Origin: Vitis vinifera
Lineage: Eukaryota > Streptophyta > Magnoliopsida > Vitales > Vitaceae
Direction of reading: 5' to 3'
Assembly (NCBI RefSeq): GCF_030704535.1
Contig: NC_081807.1
Location: forward strand, 3,017,001 to 3,081,000
DNA: 64,000 nucleotides
Positions 59,112 through 64,000 of this stretch are shown here, in pieces (the stretch's first letter is position 1; each line of letters opens with the position of its first letter). The translations under genes and the position numbers were made by a program. The notes below the pieces were generated by a model, which saw only the letters and a program-made list of their open reading frames with translations, had not been told where the DNA came from and ran no database searches.

Positions 59112-60535
59112 GAGAACAACTGCGTGGAGCAAAAGATATGAGAGGAGAAATTGAGAAAGAAGTGTGATGAGAAATGAATTGAAGGAGGAGATCGGGAGGG
59201 GACCTGTATGTGTATATTATCGAGAAGCAGGGCTGTGCACTCAAAACCCTATTCTTCACCCACAGAAGGACACGTCAGTGGGCCATGTCAATCCTCATCT
59301 AGGTAAAATGAATGGCGTATTATAGCCATACCAAACAATGTATGTCACATGCGGATGGCAATCGGCAATTCGCAATTTGGCTGTCATGCACGTGTGTTTG
59401 CCGTGCCCCTTCCCTCGGTTTTTTTCCCTTTTCTTTCTTTTTGTTTTTTGGTCTTTTGAAAATATTTTACCACGAGAGACCATCTTCTACGGTAAATATC
59501 GAAATTATTTTATTCATCTATAATATTTAAAATATAAATATTAATAATAATTAATTAATTAATTACTAAATTTTTAATTATTAAACAATTTACAAATACT
59601 AAACACAAAATTTAATGTAATATGATATTTATTTAAATAAATTAAATATAAATATAATATAATATATTTTATTAAATATATATTACATTCGGATTTCATA
59701 TTCATTCGATATAATAATGTAAGTATTTTAATTACATATTTTGAAATTATAATAAAATACTTATTTAAAAAAATAATATAATTACTTTATTTATATGAAA
59801 TTGTTTATTTTTATTATTAAATAATTTGTAACAACTTATCTGTTATGAATTCAAGTGAGATAATATCTATATAGTTAGGAGTATGAATTGAAATATCGGA
59901 TATATCGGAAATATCAATATATATTTTTTCACAAATATCGGTGGAGTGAAAATTATTTAAAATTCGTATGAATATTTAAAAAAACTTTAAAAAATAATAA
60001 AATAAGTAAGAATACACCTTTTAAAATTATCTTGTAAGTGTAATTGATATATATAAAATTAAGAAGAAAATATCGTAAACAGAGATATATCGATAGATTC
60101 GATATTTGAATTTTAAAAATAATAAATATGAATTTTGAAAGTGTATAAAGTTATAATTATGTTAAAAAAATATTTAATTTTATTAAATAAAAACAATTTA
60201 TACATAAATATAATACATATGAGATTGCAATATATCCTTAGTATTATAAGAAAAAGATCAATGTGGTTTCATTATATTATTAGGTGAAGGGAGTTCATCT
60301 TGTTGAATATAATATTTATTTAAAATTTTTAAAATACTTTTATTAAAACATATTTTAAATAAAAAATTAAATTAATTTATATAAAATATTTTATTTGAAA
60401 TTTAATTTTTTAAAATTTATTAAAAATGTGTAATAACAACTTTTTTTTATTAATATTAATTTATTTAATAATAAAAATGAAGTTCGATAATTAATAATTA
60501 TTTATGTAGAGAGTGAAAAATTGTTCTCATGATTT
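59112..60535. other. AKR2 promoter, then AT-rich DNA
   Basis: 59112-59290 is the likely AKR2 leader and core promoter. 59500-60530 is extremely AT-rich without recognisable genes. ATATCGG/ATATCGA words occur at 59895-60110, echoing the denser cluster at 61045-61175. Confidence 0.45.
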
Positions 60536-61044
60536 GTTTTTTTGTTTTTATCTCTACTAAACCTAACACTTCTCTCACAAGAAGCCGTTTTCTGAAGTTG
60601 TCCTCCAACGAGAGAATCCCTAAAAAAGCCCTATTTTCCTCTGCCACTCTCAATCCTCGCAGGTACTAATCTAATCATGTTATTATTATTTTTTTTGCAA
60701 CCCCCGTTTGATTCCCAAGAAAATCTATACCCCATTCGATTTCCGGGAAAATTCATCCTCGTTTGATTTCCGAGAAAATCCATTCAAAACCCCCAAAGAA
60801 AACCAAAAAAATTGCTTTTCTTTTGCTCCCTCTGTTTTCTGGATCTGTTTTAGGGGTCTCTTTGCTGTTGTGCCATTGGATTTAAATTTCACGAACCCTA
60901 AATCCACGATTTTTCAGCCAGGCTGAAGAACACAACCTTTGCCTGCAAATCATGATCAGATTACCAAATAGCATTTTATCTTTAAAAAAAAAAAAAAAAA
61001 AAAAAAATTGGACAGATTTTGTATCCTGTACGCGGGCTGGACTG

Positions 61045-61175
61045 GTAAGAAATATCGGGAAATTTCCCGAAAAATCGGTAAAAACACCGAAATATCGGCG
61101 ATATTTTCGACGATTTATTGAAATTCGCCCGCGACCGATATCCGAAATATCGGCGATAAATTCCGATTTTTCAAT
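61045..61175. repeat. Cluster of AAATATCGG / CGATATTT palindromic words
   Basis: Within about 130 bp, AAATATCGG or ATATCGG occurs several times in both orientations (AAATATCGGGAAATTTCCCG, GAAATATCGGCGATATTTTC), with CG content well above the surroundings. Looks like the core of a repeat element; family unknown. A poly(A) run lies just left, at 60985-61007. Confidence 0.6.
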
Positions 61176-61207
61176 CCATGGACTTAGGAGCGAATAGTTA
61201 CCCATGG

Positions 61208-61333
61208 TATTAAAATTGATATTCGATTCCATATGTTGTTTGTTTGATCAGTGAGTGAGTCGTTACAAATGTTATTAAAATGTTAAAATTGATGTTCGAT
61301 TCCATATGTTGTTTGTCTCATCAGTAAATGTTT
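61208..61333. repeat. Short tandem duplication
   Basis: TTCGATTCCATATGTTGTTT, with flanking AAAATTGATR and ATCAGTRA, occurs twice about 70 bp apart with few differences. Non-coding. Confidence 0.75.
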
Positions 61334-61559
61334 GTGTTTGTATGAGGGTATTTATGATATTTTATATTGAATAAGGAAGACACGGGTCATCAATGAATTA
61401 ATTTTAAAATTGGTATATTTAAATATAAGGTATATAGAACAATAAATTATCTACCGACTTTATTCGGATTACAATGATTTATGAAGGTTTATTACTTCTA
61501 TTAGAAATCAGCGTACTTGCGACCCAATTGCTAAAAACTTGGGCCGGCAAGGCTCAGCC

Positions 61560-61693
61560 CATTATCATCTGATTGATGAATCACAGCCTTAGGGTTTTGG
61601 TTGCAGGACAAGGAGTTCCGATCCATATTTACACTAAAGCATTCAATCCGTTCTTCTCCAAACGCTGCGTTTCGATCGATCATTGAGTTCAAG
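61560..61693 (+). promoter_or_regulatory. Possible 5'-UTR exon of the right-edge gene
   Basis: A GC-richer stretch without TE features that ends TTCAAG|GTACTCC, a usable donor. It could join the acceptor at 63890-63891 (GGCACAG|ATCAAGGAG), 9 bases before the ATG at 63901. A similar candidate ends at CGCAG|GTACTAA near 60661, so alternative first exons are possible. Confidence 0.3.
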
Positions 61694-62238
61694 GTACTCC
61701 TCCCATCTTTACTCCCAATTCAGTTAATCGAGTTATAGATTTGATACAATCGTTTGGATGTTGAGAAGATTTTCTAGGTTAGATACGATCGTTTGGACAC
61801 TGAGAAAATAATGAGAAGATGAAATAAAAATCTTGCATTGTGAATTTTTCACCATATAGCGCTCGAGAATCAGAAAAGGGCACTTTACCTAAAAACTCAT
61901 GTGACTATTTGGCTTAGTTGATGGAAGTGTCTTCCTTTTTTTTTTTAATTTTTTTTTTTTAAATAATGTTAATATTGTTGTTTGTTTTAGATTGTTGGCA
62001 GCAAAGAAAAGTGAAAGAGGTAACATAGTAGTCAAAATGTGGATTTCTTTGATTTTCTTCATTTTCTTGCTAATCAAACAGAGAGTCAGGATTTACTCGG
62101 TGCTTTATAGTTTGGGAATGCTATTGCTGGAAGGTTTGAATTGTAGGATTCTCTTTGAACAGCCGTGGAACTATTGCAAGTTTGGATTACCTCTCAGACT
62201 AAAAGTTTTGTTGGATTGATGGTCTTTGCTATTGCTGA

Positions 62239-62502
62239 GTTTGGTTCCCAAATGCGAAGGAAAAGGAAAAAAAAAATAGTGAGAAAATTTATTTTCTCAT
62301 ATTTATGAGGGAAAATAGTATAGAAAATAAAAATAATTAAAATTAATTAGAAACCTATGCATTTTCTAATTATTTGATCCAATAAACACAATGAGTTTGG
62401 AGAAGTATGTTAATATAATTTATTAAATCCAAATCCATTTTTTTTATCTCCTTTTACCTTTTCTTTTCTTCTATTTTCCTTCAAATTTTCCGGGAACCAA
62501 AC
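62239..62502. mobile_element. Probable hAT-type MITE
   Basis: The left end GTTTGGTTCCC is the exact reverse complement of the right end GGGAACCAAAC. Similarity continues inward (AAGGAAAA against TTTTCCTT). 264 bp, AT-rich, non-coding. The target duplication is not clear. It lies in the presumed first intron of the right-edge gene. Confidence 0.65.
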
Positions 62503-63890
62503 ATAGGGTTAGAGAAAATCTAAGAAAAATAAAAAACAAGATGAATTTATAACAATAAATAATGCAAAAGTGAATTTATTATGATTATTGCAGTTAAATA
62601 ATAAATATGAGGGGTAATAAGCGATATAGTAGGGGTACTCTACGAAGGAAAAAGTCTATGAGCTCTTGTTACTTTTTTTTATATAGTATATCAACTCCCC
62701 CTATTAGATCCAACATGGAATGCCAATTTCTTTCCCCAGTGGAATGATAAGATTAAATTTGACCAAATTGATTAAATCATTTGTATGGTAGTGTGAGCAC
62801 TTATTAGTTATTATTTGATTTGCAGAATGTAGGCATTGATAATTATATGGGATTATAAATTCTAAAAATCGGTAATTGTTGAATAGTTTATTACAACAAC
62901 TTATTCAATATATTAACTATTTTTATAAAATATACTTTTAAATTTCCACATAAAATAACTATATGATTAAATATATGGCATATATTGGGTAATTAGATTT
63001 TTTAATCTATATTTTTAAAACACATCTAACTTAAAAAAATGATTCCCAATAATACCTTTTTTGTGTAGAGAAATTTGAGTTTGATATTAGTATACATTTT
63101 TTGAAGAAAAATAAATTTATAAAATTTAAAAATTGGACCAATTCTTTAAAGCCATTAAAATATTTTGAGCTCCTTTATTTGGAGTTAAAAAAATATTTGA
63201 CAAGTTTTAAATTTAAACAAACTTCGTTAAAAGAAATGGCGAAACTAAACTTACTATATAATTATAGTTTTGTAAATAATTATTGATCACAATAGATGAA
63301 AAAAGAAGGCAGTGTCACTGCTGTCTTCTACCTTCCACTCGTTCCAGCTACACCACACTCCCTAGGTCTCCAAACCATCCAACCTTCAAATATTTTTGCC
63401 TAATTGTATGTTTTTCTCCTTCTTGTGATCCTGTGCAAGTAGGTCCCCTCTTTTTCTGTCATTTTCTTTTTCAGGTGTTAAAATATGTGATATGCTGCTG
63501 ATTAAGGTGTGATTTGGAAGTCCTAATTCATTGAAATTGCACTTTTTAATGAATATTGTTTATTTAGGCATGGTTTGTTTTCCTGCGGATGACAGGCCAA
63601 CCAACGGTTTGATGAAGTGTGCATGTGAAACTTAGAAGCTGGTCTATCAGTTTGGATTGTTTTAATGTTCTAAATAATCAAATGCATAGTCTTCCTGACT
63701 CGATTATGTAGATTATCCTTGATTTTTATGCCTGCATCCTTGTTACATTGGTACTTGCACCTAAAGGGAGTTTTTAGTTGCAAACTTTGGATGTTATACT
63801 GGCTGGTTTTCACATCAGAGCCTTAAAATTTGGCATCAAGTTTCAACTCAAATTTTAGCTAAATTTGCTGAATGTATTTCAATTGGCACA
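62503..63890. other. AT-rich DNA without recognisable gene
   Basis: Probably intron of the right-edge gene, ending in a polypyrimidine-poor but acceptable acceptor (TTTCAATTGGCACAG). Frames at 63101-63286 and 63283-63501 resemble nothing. Confidence 0.4.
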
Positions 63891-63900
63891 GATCAAGGAG

Positions 63901-64000
63901 ATGCCTCGAAAACCAACACGGTGCCGCCCATCACCTAGACCTTTGCCTTTCACCTTTTCCCCATTTTTTCGTACAGTTGCTCAAGTTGCCTCTTATTGCA
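63901..64000 (+). CDS. 5' end of an unidentified protein-coding gene (cut by right edge)
   Basis: After a plausible acceptor, ATG opens a frame that stays open to the window end: MPRKPTRCRPSPRPLPF then TFSPFFRTVAQVASYC. The first 17 residues are basic and proline-rich, which could be a targeting or nuclear region. I do not recognise the family from 33 residues. The frame's length alone is not significant; the support is the splice site and the change to coding-like composition. Confidence 0.35.
   Translation, partial: MPRKPTRCRPSPRPLPFTFSPFFRTVAQVASYC

Noticed and set aside
1..64000. CRISPR arrays, operons, prophage, plasmid or biosynthetic gene cluster
   Set aside because: Intron-rich plant genes, no regularly spaced repeats, and neighbouring genes are functionally unrelated apart from the reductase pair.

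Overview
The window is eukaryotic nuclear DNA from a dicot plant. Genes are split by GT-AG introns, the intergenic DNA is AT-rich, and the introns carry LINE, SINE, TRIM, LTR and MITE debris. Gene content and repeat style would fit grapevine (Vitis), but that is an inference from memory, not a search result. No bacterial, organellar or viral gene cluster is present.

Layout, left to right. (1) 295-4653, minus: the 5' half of a PHOT1-type phototropin, with both LOV light-sensing domains; the kinase half lies beyond the left edge. (2) 6558-8891, minus: an intact six-exon SNL6-type cinnamoyl-CoA-reductase-like gene (323 aa). (3) 12552-15521, minus: its tandem duplicate, broken by two frameshifts and a changed splice site and carrying a solo LTR in an intron. 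(4) 18453-23665, plus: a complete HDA19-type class I histone deacetylase (502 aa). (5) 27094-35223, plus: a complete CESA6-clade cellulose synthase (14 exons, 1094 aa). (6) 36816-52207, minus: a CLC-e-type chloroplast chloride channel/transporter (7 exons, 732 aa) spread over 15 kb because its introns are full of retroelements. (7) 54245-59111, minus: a complete AKR2-type ankyrin-repeat chaperone for chloroplast outer-envelope proteins (358 aa). (8) 63901-64000, plus: the first coding bases of an unidentified gene cut by the right edge.

I built the exon joins by hand. In each complete gene the exon lengths keep the reading frame, and the joined proteins match their families in length and motifs. 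The genes are unrelated housekeeping or regulatory genes, apart from the reductase pair; there is no operon-like logic. CESA and CLC-e are convergent. CLC-e and AKR2 lie head-to-tail on the minus strand.

I did not find an undescribed biological system. The most informative material is evolutionary: a tandem duplication in which one copy decayed, paralogous empty sites that date insertions, a series of LINE insertions truncated down to 12 nt with perfect target-site duplications, two copies of a miniature LTR element (TRIM), a tRNA-derived SINE, and a shared intron in the two LOV domains displaced by exactly one codon.
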